This document shows, piece after piece, positions 17,198 through 25,842 of a DNA stretch of 64,000 nt; positions within the stretch are counted from its first letter, which is position 1; each line of letters begins with the position of its first letter. The notes beneath the pieces are model-generated. The model saw only the letters and a list, made by a program, of their open reading frames with translations. It ran no database searches and was not told where the DNA came from. The stretch spans positions 124,001 through 188,000 of the forward strand of contig PAPM01000011.1 in NCBI GenBank assembly GCA_002708905.1, in the 5' to 3' direction. Both the position numbers and the translations under genes were made by a program. The DNA is from Pseudomonadales bacterium (GTDB lineage: Bacteria; Pseudomonadota; Gammaproteobacteria; Pseudomonadales; Ketobacteraceae).

Positions 17198-19156
17198 TTG
17201 CTACATCGTACCCGCAACCTGATTGCTGCGATCACCCCGTATTTCATGGTGGTGGTTTTAGCCATTTGGTCAATGTCTCCCTGGGGAATGGCATTGGAGC
17301 AGCGTCTTGGGCTGGATGTTTTGTTCAAAGTGCGCGGCCCAGTGGCATCACCGGACAACGTCGCCGTGGTGGCAATAACCCGAAATAGTGCGCGCGAACT
17401 GGGTTTATCAGAGAAGCTCTATCAATGGTCTCGGCAGGCCCATGCCGATTTGGTTGAAAGCCTGGCTGATGCCGGCGCCCGTTACATCGTCTTTGACGTG
17501 TTCTTTGAAACGGGGCGTGAGCCCGAGGGTGATGAAGCGTTGCGCTTGGCGATTGAACGTGCCGGTAATGTGCTGTTGTTTTCCCGTTCCCAAAAAGAGG
17601 TACAGAACGGGATTGAGACAGAGTCGTTCCTCAATCCCTATAAGCCTTTTTACCAGGCCGCAATGGATACCGCTCCGCTTATCCTGCCAAAGGTGCCTGC
17701 GCGTGTAAGCCGCTTTTTTATACGTCATCCCTCTTTTCAGAATTTGTCAACGCTTCCGGCCCGGGTTTGGCTGTTGGAGCAAAACGATTCGGTCGCAGCC
17801 GGCAGTCGACTTCAGTCCATGCGACCGGACCCGTTGTTAAATCTCTATGGCCCACCACGAACCATAAACACGGTGGAATTTTCCGAGGTGGTTCGCAGAT
17901 CTCCACAAGCCTTTGAACAGTTGGCGGGGCGAGTCGTCTTCGTCGGTTACTCCGCTGAGGATCAGCCGGATCAGCGGGATGGGTTTTATACATCATTTAC
18001 CGGAAGCGATGGACTGGATGTTGGTGGAGTGGAGTTGGCCGCGACGGCTTACGCAAATCTCTCTACCAATGCTTGGTTACAGGAATGGCTGCCCTGGCAG
18101 AACGGCATGCTGGTTATGGCGATAGGGTTGATCAGCTTTGTTGTAGCGCGTTACCTGACTCCATTGGGGGCGGCTGCTGGAGTTGCCGGAGTGGCTTTGT
18201 TGGCGAGTGTCTTCAGTTACGGCGCATTTTCAGGTTTGAACCTGTGGTTGCCCTGGTTCAACGCAGTGGTTTTAGCGGTTCCCCTGTGTGGTGGTCTGGG
18301 AATGTGGTTGAGAAGTCGCGAATTGTTCAACCAGAAGCAACGTTTACAGTGGGCCTTTGGCAAATACCTACCGAGGGACGAGCTGGAACGTCTGGTGTCC
18401 CAGCGTGGCTTGCCCGCTGTTCGGGATTATCATTACAGTGTGTGCATGGTGACGGACGCAGAAGGCTACTCCCGGCTCTCGGAAAGCCTGAGCCCGGTTG
18501 AGCTGGCGGAACTAATGCAGGCCTATTACCACGCGATTATCCCGCCTATCCGAAAATCAGGTGGAATCATCTCTGATGTGGCCGGTGATGGTGTTATTGC
18601 ATTGTGGTTGCACCTGGATCGCCATAACGCCTGGGCCACCTTGCAGACGGTGGTGGAAGCAATCAATCAGAACATTGATCAGTTCAACCGGCAGCATCCC
18701 GACCGGGCGTTGCCCACCCGTATTGGAATTCATTGTGGTGAAATCGCCATGGGGCATTTTGGTGCCATGGATCATCACGAATTCAGGGCAATGGGCGATA
18801 TCATCAATACCACTTCGCGCCTGGAAGGGGCGAATAAACAGCTTGGTACCCGGGTGCTGGTTAGTGAAGACTGCCTGGACTCACAAGTCGATTCTTTACG
18901 CTATCTGGGATGTTTTCAGTTTGTCGGCAAGCAAACTCCTCTGAGAATTTTTACCTTGAAAGAGAATCCTGATCCGGTTTTGCTGAAGCAATACCAACTG
19001 GCCATATTGAAGCTGGAAGCGGGCCAAGGAGATGCAGCTGCAAAACTCTTTGATTCAGTATTCCGATACTATCCTGAAGATGGACCCACTCAATTTGTTG
19101 TGCAAAATATAAGCAATGCCTTCGGTAAGGGCATCATTCCATTTTCGTCAAAATGA
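17198..19156 (+). CDS. CHASE2-domain class III adenylate cyclase
   Basis: 652-aa membrane protein: one N-terminal helix (about 10-28), an extracytoplasmic CHASE2 sensor (about 35-285), three membrane helices (about 295-375), then a class III cyclase domain (about 410-590). The two metal-binding aspartates are D420 (VTDAEGYS) and D464 (DVAGDGVI). The AMGDIINTTSRLEG segment carries the transition-state Asn and Arg. It should make cAMP (possibly cGMP) in response to a periplasmic cue. The start is a TTG at 17198; an internal ATG at 17246 would cut into the first helix. The next gene encodes a FecR-domain protein, a pairing that suggests a shared sensing system. Confidence 0.88.
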   Translation: MLHRTRNLIAAITPYFMVVVLAIWSMSPWGMALEQRLGLDVLFKVRGPVASPDNVAVVAITRNSARELGLSEKLYQWSRQAHADLVESLADAGARYIVFDVFFETGREPEGDEALRLAIERAGNVLLFSRSQKEVQNGIETESFLNPYKPFYQAAMDTAPLILPKVPARVSRFFIRHPSFQNLSTLPARVWLLEQNDSVAAGSRLQSMRPDPLLNLYGPPRTINTVEFSEVVRRSPQAFEQLAGRVVFVGYSAEDQPDQRDGFYTSFTGSDGLDVGGVELAATAYANLSTNAWLQEWLPWQNGMLVMAIGLISFVVARYLTPLGAAAGVAGVALLASVFSYGAFSGLNLWLPWFNAVVLAVPLCGGLGMWLRSRELFNQKQRLQWAFGKYLPRDELERLVSQRGLPAVRDYHYSVCMVTDAEGYSRLSESLSPVELAELMQAYYHAIIPPIRKSGGIISDVAGDGVIALWLHLDRHNAWATLQTVVEAINQNIDQFNRQHPDRALPTRIGIHCGEIAMGHFGAMDHHEFRAMGDIINTTSRLEGANKQLGTRVLVSEDCLDSQVDSLRYLGCFQFVGKQTPLRIFTLKENPDPVLLKQYQLAILKLEAGQGDAAAKLFDSVFRYYPEDGPTQFVVQNISNAFGKGIIPFSSK

Positions 19157-19406
19157 TTTTTGCCAACTAACTCCGCTTCTTCCCGGTAATATTCACAGCT
19201 GTCTAGATTTGGTTAACGAAAATTAGCACAATGGCTCTGGGTTTTAAGAGTGTGGTTATTTTTTCCGTTATTGGAGACCTCTCAGAATACCATTCGCCGA
19301 ACTTCTATATATTTTTTGACCGTTGTCTGGTCTGAAGTGTTGTTTCGATTTTGCTGGTAAATGCTACGTGGCCGCCCAGGCCATGAATGCGAGCGGGGAG
19401 ACTTGC
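19157..19406. other. Intergenic region before FecR-TPR gene
   Basis: 250 bp, A+T-rich. An open frame continues upstream in the FecR frame from a TTG at 19323, but it lacks a ribosome binding site. The stretch probably holds a promoter. I see no repeats or clear operator. Confidence 0.4.
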
Positions 19407-22400
19407 GTGCGAACTTCTACTGCCTTTCTTGTATTTTCCTTATTGGTTTTACCGGCTATGGCCAACGCCTGTGACAATTGGGCTGCCATAGTAGTGTCGG
19501 TAAATGGTTATGTTGTTATGAAACGTGGAGATCAAGCGCCGTCTGAAACCGTGCCTCTGAATCCGGATTCTGTCATTTGTCCCGGGCAGCAATTGGAAGT
19601 TGGTGCCAATAGTCGGGCCGCGATTTATCTTAGCAATAACAGTTTTGTTCGATTGGATGAAAATACCGTGATGTCATTTCCGGCGATTCAATCGGAAGAC
19701 AGCTTTTGGGTTGAGCTAAAACAAGGGGTAAGTCATTTCATCAGCCGTATTACCATGCGTTTTGGTGTGAAAACCGCCTATACCAATGCGGTGGTGGATG
19801 GTACCGAATTTATCGTGAGTGCCAATCCGGATAGCACCCAGGTCAGTGTCGTGGAAGGAACGGTTTCTGTCACAATCGGGCAGCGGGGTATCAATGTGCC
19901 TGTCCATGGCGGGCAGGGGATTATTGTCGACGGCAGCCCTGAATTCAAACGCATTGAATTGTCGGCGACCGATTCCGTTGATTGGGCTATATATTTTCCA
20001 CCGCTGGTTTTTGTTGATGAAATTCAGTCGCAATTGTTTCAAAGCAATATAAATACTGCTGCGCAACACTTGAAGCGCAGTCGACCCGATCTCGCGATTC
20101 AGGAACTTGAATCCATTTCTGAGCCTGATGCAGCGGTCAAAATCGGCTTGGCGGCCAGTTATATGGCCGTTGGTGATATTCAGGGTGCTGAGAACTCAAT
20201 AAAAGGCGTTGACACCCCACAGTCGGATGCGTTGCGTAGTCTTATCGCGGTGGTGACCAACAAACCGCAGCGCGCATTGGTGTTGGCCAGGCAACAAGAT
20301 ACTCAGGCATTGTCCTCGAAACTGGCCCTTTCCTATGCCTATCAGGCAAACCTGGATCTACCATCGGCCCTGGATGTTGCCCGTGATGCAACAGAGCAGT
20401 ATCCTCAAGTCTATATGGCCTGGGTGAGATTAAGTGAGATGCAGGTGGCAATGGGGGATGTGGGGTCCGCTCGCGATTCCATTGGTAAAGCAAAAGATAT
20501 TGCTCCGGGGGATGCTGCGGTCTTGGTTCAGTCTGCCTATGTGGATATGTTTAATAATGACTTTAAACTAGCTGAGGATCAGTTCCAGAAAGCAATCGCG
20601 CAGTACTCCGAAAATCCTCAGGCTCGATTGGGATTGGGCCTGGTTCTATTGCGTCAGGGCGATCTGGAAGCCGGGCGCAAGCAGATCGAATATGCGGTTA
20701 GTCTGGATCCGGCCCGTAGTGTATTGAGGAGTTATCTGGGCCGAGCGTATTTTGAAGAAAAGCGGGATGATGAAGCGGCGGTGCAGTGGGATCTGGCAAA
20801 GCAGTTGGACCCGGAAGATCCGACAGCGTATTTTTATGAGGGGGTGAGGAAGCTTTATAGCAATGATCCCATTGCGGCCATTGAGGAGTTGGAAAGATCC
20901 CGTCAGTTGAATGATGAGCGGGTCTTGTATCGGTCTGAGACTTTGCTGCAGAGCGATGAGGCAAGCCGTAGTACGGCACTAGCCAGGGCTTATGGTGAAG
21001 CCGGGAACGAACATATGCTGCTGCTGGAAGGTGCGCGGTCGTTAAGACAAGATGCAGCTGATTCCCAAGGGCACCGACTGTTGGCAGACAACTACCGAGG
21101 CAATAGTCGGTTTGAGTCTGCTCGTTCCTCTGAAATTCTGCAGTCTATGTTATTGCAGCCACTGACAGCTTTTCCGCTGCAACCGCAGTTGAATGAGACA
21201 GGAATTTCTTTTGTTGAAGGCACTGGGCCGCAGCGCCCAGGTTACAATGAATATCACTCTTTGTTTACCCAAGATGGTTTGTATGGAGCTTTTAATGGAT
21301 TTGGTGGCAGCGATGGTACTTGGGGAAATGATCTGGTTGGATCTTTTCTTGCTGGACCGTTAGCCCTTAGTTTGGGACAGTATCACTTTGAGTCCGTTGG
21401 TTGGAGAGACAACTCAGATCAAGCACAGGATATATATAGCGGATTTGCGCAGTGGCAGGTGAACAGCAGTGTATCTATGCAGATTGAATACAGTAAATTG
21501 CAGTGGGACTTTAGGGATTTGACTCCTGATTTGGCTACAGAAGCAGGTGAAAACGAGGGGGAAAGATTAGATAGGGATACACTGAGGTTTGGCGCTAAAT
21601 ATAGAAGCAGCAGTTCAAATACAGTGTTACTTTCAATTGCCAGCAGGAAGTCCGATGATGAGGTAGATTCATCTTTTGGGTTGATCCGGAATGAAGGGAT
21701 TCAAAAGAGTGAAGTTGATTCGATCGAAATCCAAGATTTGTTGGGTTTTGGTCGGCACTCGTTGATACTGGGTTTATCCTATTTCGATCTGGATGAAAAC
21801 TCAATATCAACTAATAGCGCAAGTACACAAGTAAATCCTGCTGTTACTGCACAATTTTCGCGAGAGGATCATGCCAAGGTTGCACCTGAAATATATAATA
21901 TGTATTCGTATTTCCTGTATCAGGCTGGAGATTTAGATATTGAACTGGGTCTTGCCTATTCGTCTATATCGCGAGATGTAACCCTAGATGTAAGCCAAAG
22001 CTTTTTGTTTATAGATAACAATGGAAATGTGGTAGGCAATATTCCCCAGCCAAATGGCATTGCATCCTTAGAGATGGATGTAGATAAACTTTCTCCAAAA
22101 TTTGGGCTCCTGTGGAATGCGGGGCAGCATCAATTGAAGCTGGCTGCATTTCAGAGTTTTAGATACCTGCCTAAACTTGATCAGAGTATAGAACCTACTT
22201 TGTTTTCTGGGTTTTATCAATTATACGATGAAGAGTTTGCGTCTGACTCGGATAATGTTGCGTTAGGTTATGATTATCTATTTGATTCAGGTTCTGTGCT
22301 CGGAGCATATCTGGTTCGACGATTTGTTGAGTATGACGAATATGTTGTTACTCCCCAAGTAACCCTTGAGGAGGAAAAAATCGAATATGATGAGTCTATA

Positions 22401-22817
22401 GCCAATGTACATTATGTTTTGGCTGTAAATCCAAATGTATCCTTAATAACCTCTCTGAACTGGGAGCGTCGAGATTTTGCGAAGTTCGAAGCTGCATTTG
22501 GTCAAGTGAGCTTTATTGACAGGTATTCGGCTCCACTGTCTGTTAGATTGTTTTCGGAAGATGGGGTTTCACTAACTGTTGAGCAGATTTATTATAAGCA
22601 GCGTTATAAAGAGAATGACATAACTCCAATTACAGAAGATAATTCTTGGGTTACCAACCTTTCAGTGAAGAAAAAGTTGGCTGGGTACCGGGGGAGTATT
22701 TCAATGGGTGTGCAAAACCTCATGGGGGAAGAATCTGAGTTCATTAATTATGACGCTTCTAAGTTACAATTTTATCCGGCCCGCTTTTGGTATGCGTCAG
22801 TCAATTTTACCTTATAG
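19407..22817 (+). CDS. FecR-TPR-outer membrane beta-barrel fusion protein
   Basis: 1136 aa from GTG 19407, chosen because GGGGAG lies 6 nt upstream and the N-terminus becomes a clean signal peptide (RTSTAFLVFSLLVLPAMANA). Order: FecR domain (about 45-180; NAVVDGTEFIVS is the typical core), tetratricopeptide repeats (about 230-550), then a region from about 590 with alternating polar and hydrophobic strands ending SVNFTL, as in an outer membrane beta-barrel. FecR domains normally sense or relay signals in the periplasm. Here sensor, scaffold and barrel are one chain. The barrel part (from about 21170) is visibly more A+T-rich than the rest, suggesting rapid divergence or different ancestry. 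No TonB box is evident. A lipoprotein gene follows 9 bp later. Confidence 0.78.
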   Translation: MRTSTAFLVFSLLVLPAMANACDNWAAIVVSVNGYVVMKRGDQAPSETVPLNPDSVICPGQQLEVGANSRAAIYLSNNSFVRLDENTVMSFPAIQSEDSFWVELKQGVSHFISRITMRFGVKTAYTNAVVDGTEFIVSANPDSTQVSVVEGTVSVTIGQRGINVPVHGGQGIIVDGSPEFKRIELSATDSVDWAIYFPPLVFVDEIQSQLFQSNINTAAQHLKRSRPDLAIQELESISEPDAAVKIGLAASYMAVGDIQGAENSIKGVDTPQSDALRSLIAVVTNKPQRALVLARQQDTQALSSKLALSYAYQANLDLPSALDVARDATEQYPQVYMAWVRLSEMQVAMGDVGSARDSIGKAKDIAPGDAAVLVQSAYVDMFNNDFKLAEDQFQKAIAQYSENPQARLGLGLVLLRQGDLEAGRKQIEYAVSLDPARSVLRSYLGRAYFEEKRDDEAAVQWDLAKQLDPEDPTAYFYEGVRKLYSNDPIAAIEELERSRQLNDERVLYRSETLLQSDEASRSTALARAYGEAGNEHMLLLEGARSLRQDAADSQGHRLLADNYRGNSRFESARSSEILQSMLLQPLTAFPLQPQLNETGISFVEGTGPQRPGYNEYHSLFTQDGLYGAFNGFGGSDGTWGNDLVGSFLAGPLALSLGQYHFESVGWRDNSDQAQDIYSGFAQWQVNSSVSMQIEYSKLQWDFRDLTPDLATEAGENEGERLDRDTLRFGAKYRSSSSNTVLLSIASRKSDDEVDSSFGLIRNEGIQKSEVDSIEIQDLLGFGRHSLILGLSYFDLDENSISTNSASTQVNPAVTAQFSREDHAKVAPEIYNMYSYFLYQAGDLDIELGLAYSSISRDVTLDVSQSFLFIDNNGNVVGNIPQPNGIASLEMDVDKLSPKFGLLWNAGQHQLKLAAFQSFRYLPKLDQSIEPTLFSGFYQLYDEEFASDSDNVALGYDYLFDSGSVLGAYLVRRFVEYDEYVVTPQVTLEEEKIEYDESIANVHYVLAVNPNVSLITSLNWERRDFAKFEAAFGQVSFIDRYSAPLSVRLFSEDGVSLTVEQIYYKQRYKENDITPITEDNSWVTNLSVKKKLAGYRGSISMGVQNLMGEESEFINYDASKLQFYPARFWYASVNFTL

Positions 22818-22826
22818 GAGATATGT

Positions 22827-23219
22827 ATGAAGACAATTGTTAATAAGCTGGCATTCGTTGTCACAATCGTAGCATCACTGTTCTTGGCTAGTTGTGTGAC
22901 TGCAGAAAGTATTGTCGTGAATAAACCTACATCAATACCCTCGGTTAAGCCCGTTAGAGGAATGAGCTCAGATGAGTTTTTGCCGTTCTTTGTAGCATTT
23001 AAAAAAGATGGGACACCTGTGATTTACTCTAGGGAGGGTACTCCTTTAGATAGTCGACCTTTGAAATTTCCACTTGATACGAAAAAGGTCTACAACATAA
23101 AAACGTATACATTTGGTGCTGTTGAAGGTTCATGTGATATGTTTTGGATGTACGGTGGGTTCACCGGTATTACAGGGTTTTCACCTGAAGTCTGTGAGTA
23201 TTTTGTCCCACAGCAGTAA
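22827..23219 (+). CDS. Small lipoprotein, partner of FecR-barrel protein
   Basis: 130 aa with a lipoprotein signal (lipobox LASC, C23). The mature part is about 108 aa with two cysteines near the C-terminus (C110, C123) and no family I recognise. AGGAG lies 6 nt before the ATG. The gene starts 9 bp after the FecR-TPR-barrel stop, so it is cotranscribed, and the product is likely an envelope-anchored accessory of that protein. Base composition is A+T-rich like the barrel part of its neighbour. The residue after the lipid cysteine is V, which does not signal inner membrane retention. Confidence 0.7.
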   Translation: MKTIVNKLAFVVTIVASLFLASCVTAESIVVNKPTSIPSVKPVRGMSSDEFLPFFVAFKKDGTPVIYSREGTPLDSRPLKFPLDTKKVYNIKTYTFGAVEGSCDMFWMYGGFTGITGFSPEVCEYFVPQQ

Positions 23220-23235
23220 TCGATGGTCCGCTTGA

Positions 23236-23259
23236 GCGCGCAGAAATTTTTTTGCGCGC
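23236..23259. terminator. Hairpin between converging genes
   Basis: GCGCGC (23236-23241) pairs with GCGCGC (23254-23259), the loop containing seven T. It lies between the lipoprotein (+) and mutarotase (-) genes. Without a trailing T-run it is an atypical terminator at best. Confidence 0.35.
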
Positions 23260-23278
23260 GATGCTTATTTGATGAATT

Positions 23279-24178
23279 TCACCTGATGTTAGGAGTGGTG
23301 TCAATTATTAGTGTTGATGACATTGTTTCCATTTTAGCTATTAAAGCAGCATGATCCGAAATATCTGCTGTCTCAACGCAAATCATTTGGCGATAATCTT
23401 CTTGACCAAACTGGCTCAACCGCTTCCCTTTCTCGATCCAGGGATTCCAAACTACAGCTGACTTTGCTGTATCCGACTCGATATGAATCGATCTTCCCCA
23501 GCCATTGTCCCGAATCAAAATCACTTCAGGGATGTTCACATAAATCCGGTCTGTCTCATTTCTAATACGGATAGGGGAGTCTTCAATTTTCTCCTTCCAA
23601 TCATCCAGGGTATCAATAAAGGTGACACCTTCCAGATGTTCAATCTGGGTATTACCCACTTCGCTAATGGCAAAATAGCTATGCAATGCCTGGCTGAAAT
23701 TCAAGGTCTCATCCGATCCATTGAAAGTGGTCAGGTTGAGTCGTAGCTGGCTACCAATCTCCATCTCCAAACTCAGTTCCACTCCATCCGGAAAAGGGTC
23801 TGGCCAAGTGGTGGTGGGGAATTGAAATCTCAACGTCACCTTGTCATCGTCAGTGCTGATGTAATCCAGCGACCAGGGCTTATCACGAACCCAACCGTGA
23901 GCCGGTAACGCCCCTGGCGGCAGGTGTTTTTGAACACTTTCCGGATTCCGGCGGGCATCGCCAAACCAGGGCCAACAAACAGGTATTCCTCCGCGAATGG
24001 ACTGACCCTTTTTGAATTCAGCGTGCTCAGTCAGCCAGATAACCGGTTTTTCGACGGTTGGGGTGTATTCCAGCAATTGCGCTCCTTGCAGTGCAACCAG
24101 CGCGGAGGCCTTGGGGTGTTGGACACGAACACAGGTTAATTCGTCTATTTGGCAAAGCGTTACGTACTGGATTTCCAT
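23279..24178 (-). CDS. D-hexose-6-phosphate mutarotase (YeaD family)
   Basis: 299-aa aldose-1-epimerase-fold enzyme that interconverts alpha and beta anomers of hexose 6-phosphates in the cytoplasm. The GQSIRGGIPVCWPWFG segment near residue 55 and ALHSYFAISEV near residue 165 (catalytic His region) are typical of YeaD/YMR099C proteins. The glutamate region near the C-terminus (VWNPWIEKGKRLSQFG) is also present. Length is normal. It stands alone on the minus strand with a weak ribosome binding site. Confidence 0.88.
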   Translation of the reverse strand: MEIQYVTLCQIDELTCVRVQHPKASALVALQGAQLLEYTPTVEKPVIWLTEHAEFKKGQSIRGGIPVCWPWFGDARRNPESVQKHLPPGALPAHGWVRDKPWSLDYISTDDDKVTLRFQFPTTTWPDPFPDGVELSLEMEIGSQLRLNLTTFNGSDETLNFSQALHSYFAISEVGNTQIEHLEGVTFIDTLDDWKEKIEDSPIRIRNETDRIYVNIPEVILIRDNGWGRSIHIESDTAKSAVVWNPWIEKGKRLSQFGQEDYRQMICVETADISDHAALIAKMETMSSTLIIDTTPNIR

Positions 24179-24365
24179 TTGCAGGCATCTTGAGAAGGGG
24201 GGCCGTCAGTCTAGCATCCAAAGCCTGGGTGTTAAATTCATGCAGGTCGCGGCCAGAAGCTGGGAGGGACGGTATACATTTATAGAACTCATGGGTTCTT
24301 GTCAGGCGGTCAACCTTTTGCTACTGTTTTCAGAACCCAATGGTCACAAAATAACCGGTGAAGTT

Positions 24366-25508
24366 ATGCCTACCCCAGAAGAATTAGAACGAATCAAGTT
24401 AGGCCCTCAAACGCCACAACAACGTGTGTGGTGGGATCGATATTCTCATCAGAAATTGGAGCAATGGCGCCAGGTCTGTGATGACCAGGCGGACGCCTGT
24501 ACAGCGTTGATCAAGCGTGGTCGGCCTTCTGATATGTTGGATCAGGTGGAAGCGCGTGCTGCTTCGGAAGGAGGTGTATTCCAGGAATTCCTGGATCATT
24601 GTGGTGACGTTCCTGGCTGGGTCGACTTCGATATTATGGACGATGCTGCCCGTATTTTTAAACGCTATGCACCCCTGCAAGGTTTGGTATTGCTGTGCAG
24701 CAGCCTGGTGGAGGGTTACGCGTTTAACAAACCTTCTCAGGTGCTGGTTGCCACCGGGCGTTTGCAGAAAGATGTGACCAGGCGAATTTATGAAACCGGT
24801 CAACTGCTGCATAACATTGTCGGTGAGGGCAATGTGGCGCCAGGCTCAGTGGGTCATCGTACGCTGATGGAAGTACGATTAATCCATTCATCCGTGCGTC
24901 AGTTCCTGTGGAACTCCGGCAAATGGGATGCGGAGAAATACGATCAACCCATCAATCAGGAAGACATGGCCGGTACGGTACTGGAGTTTGATTTCATGGT
25001 AGCCCGCGGTATTGAGCGTTTGGGCGTGAAGTTAAGCTATGAAGAAAAATGTCTGATGCAGTATTTCTGGCGCTATGCCGGTTTGGTTTTGGGAGTGAAG
25101 GAAGAATTGCTTCCCGCCAGCCTGGAAGAGCAGGAAATGCTGGCATTACAATTGGTGACCCATTTGTACAACCCAACACCGGATAGCGAAAGATTGGCCA
25201 AAGCATTGTTGCGGGATATGGCGAAAGAGCCACCGTTTCATCTTCCGGAAGGTCTACTGGTGGCATTCAGTGAGTTCCTGATCGGCCCAGTGGTGGCCAA
25301 TGATATCAACATGCACGCCAAGCCTGCAGATCGGGTAAAGGTGAGACTGATTCGTGAAGCCATCAGTATGGCGGCAAAGGGGCGCCATGTTGCGCCGACA
25401 GCACTGCAGAAATTATTGGAGCAACTCAATCACCGCATGCGTCGCAAGAATATTTTTGACGGCCTCGGTGGGGATCCGACACAATTTGCTTTCCGCAGTC
25501 TGGCCTGA
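24366..25508 (+). CDS. MpaB/Lcp-family oxygenase (DUF2236)
   Basis: 380 aa. The family includes fungal MpaB oxygenase and latex clearing protein Lcp, b-type haem proteins that cleave isoprenoid C=C bonds. Family blocks seen: VEGYAFNKPSQVLVATGRL, GHRTLMEVRLIHSSVRQFL with the conserved H174 and flanking arginines, and PINQEDMAGTVLEF. Most bacterial members are uncharacterised. It has no signal peptide, unlike secreted Lcp, so a cytoplasmic role on a small substrate is more likely than rubber cleavage. The frame is open upstream to 24012 antisense to the mutarotase gene; ATG 24366 is chosen because homology begins there. It is followed by a candidate structured RNA. Confidence 0.82.
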   Translation: MPTPEELERIKLGPQTPQQRVWWDRYSHQKLEQWRQVCDDQADACTALIKRGRPSDMLDQVEARAASEGGVFQEFLDHCGDVPGWVDFDIMDDAARIFKRYAPLQGLVLLCSSLVEGYAFNKPSQVLVATGRLQKDVTRRIYETGQLLHNIVGEGNVAPGSVGHRTLMEVRLIHSSVRQFLWNSGKWDAEKYDQPINQEDMAGTVLEFDFMVARGIERLGVKLSYEEKCLMQYFWRYAGLVLGVKEELLPASLEEQEMLALQLVTHLYNPTPDSERLAKALLRDMAKEPPFHLPEGLLVAFSEFLIGPVVANDINMHAKPADRVKVRLIREAISMAAKGRHVAPTALQKLLEQLNHRMRRKNIFDGLGGDPTQFAFRSLA

Positions 25509-25559
25509 CGAAATTGGTCACGTTTTGACCTGTGTCTTCAGGCGAGAAAACGCATTAGG

Positions 25560-25588
25560 TTGCAGGAGAAATTAATTAGCCCTGTAAA
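25560..25588 (+). promoter_or_regulatory. Possible promoter for candidate ncRNA
   Basis: TTGCAG (25560-25565), 17-nt spacer, TGTAAA (25583-25588). It resembles a sigma-70 promoter that would start transcription near 25595. Weak match by eye. Confidence 0.3.
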
Positions 25589-25590
25589 AA

Positions 25591-25725
25591 CAGCAAGATA
25601 ATGGATTTGCGAAAGTTGGCAAGGCCGTTGCAATACCTATATCAGCAGCGAAAACAGACCATAACGCTGTCCAACTTCTTGCTGGGAGCCCTATCCTACA
25701 TCCCCCGTAGGTGGGGCTTTTTTTT
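25591..25725 (+). ncRNA. Candidate structured small RNA
   Basis: Two helices stack on the 3' side. CAGCAAG (25591-25597) pairs with CTTGCTG (25678-25684), and AAGTTGG (25613-25619) pairs with CCAACTT (25671-25677), leaving a 15-nt 5' bulge. Inside, CAGCG (25646-25650) pairs with CGCTG (25665-25669). A strong terminator follows at once. The paired elements are perfect complements and the stretch codes for nothing obvious. No known family (6S, tmRNA, RsmY/Z, riboswitch) is recognised. It could be a free small RNA or a leader. Confidence 0.45.
25687..25725 (+). terminator. Rho-independent terminator
   Basis: AGCCC and CCTAC (25687-25699, 3-nt bulge) pair with GTAGG and GGGCT (25707-25718), then a run of T. 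It ends the MpaB-family mRNA and/or the candidate small RNA. Confidence 0.88.
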
Positions 25726-25842
25726 GTCCGGCTGTTTAAAAAATGATACAAAAACAAGGCGTTAACGGGACATTCATCATGAATTGATTTGCGCTTTCGC
25801 GTATCATTGCGGGCCATATTGAATGGACCGGTTATCACAAGC

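Larger units (their letters stand above)
25509..25842 (+). other. Intergenic region with candidate ncRNA
   Basis: 334 bp without a credible protein gene. It holds the structured element and terminator listed separately at 25591-25725, then about 115 bp upstream of the TetR regulator. Confidence 0.7.

Noticed and set aside
19323-19406. TTG start for the FecR-TPR-barrel gene
   Set aside because: No ribosome binding site and it would bury the signal peptide; GTG 19407 has GGGGAG and a clean signal sequence.
24012-24365. Open N-terminal extension of the MpaB-family gene (118 codons)
   Set aside because: It runs antisense over the mutarotase gene, has no ribosome binding site, and family similarity begins at ATG 24366.
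25687-25725. Terminator as part of a known riboswitch
   Set aside because: The preceding sequence does not show the conserved core of any riboswitch I know, and the next gene (TetR) is not a typical target.
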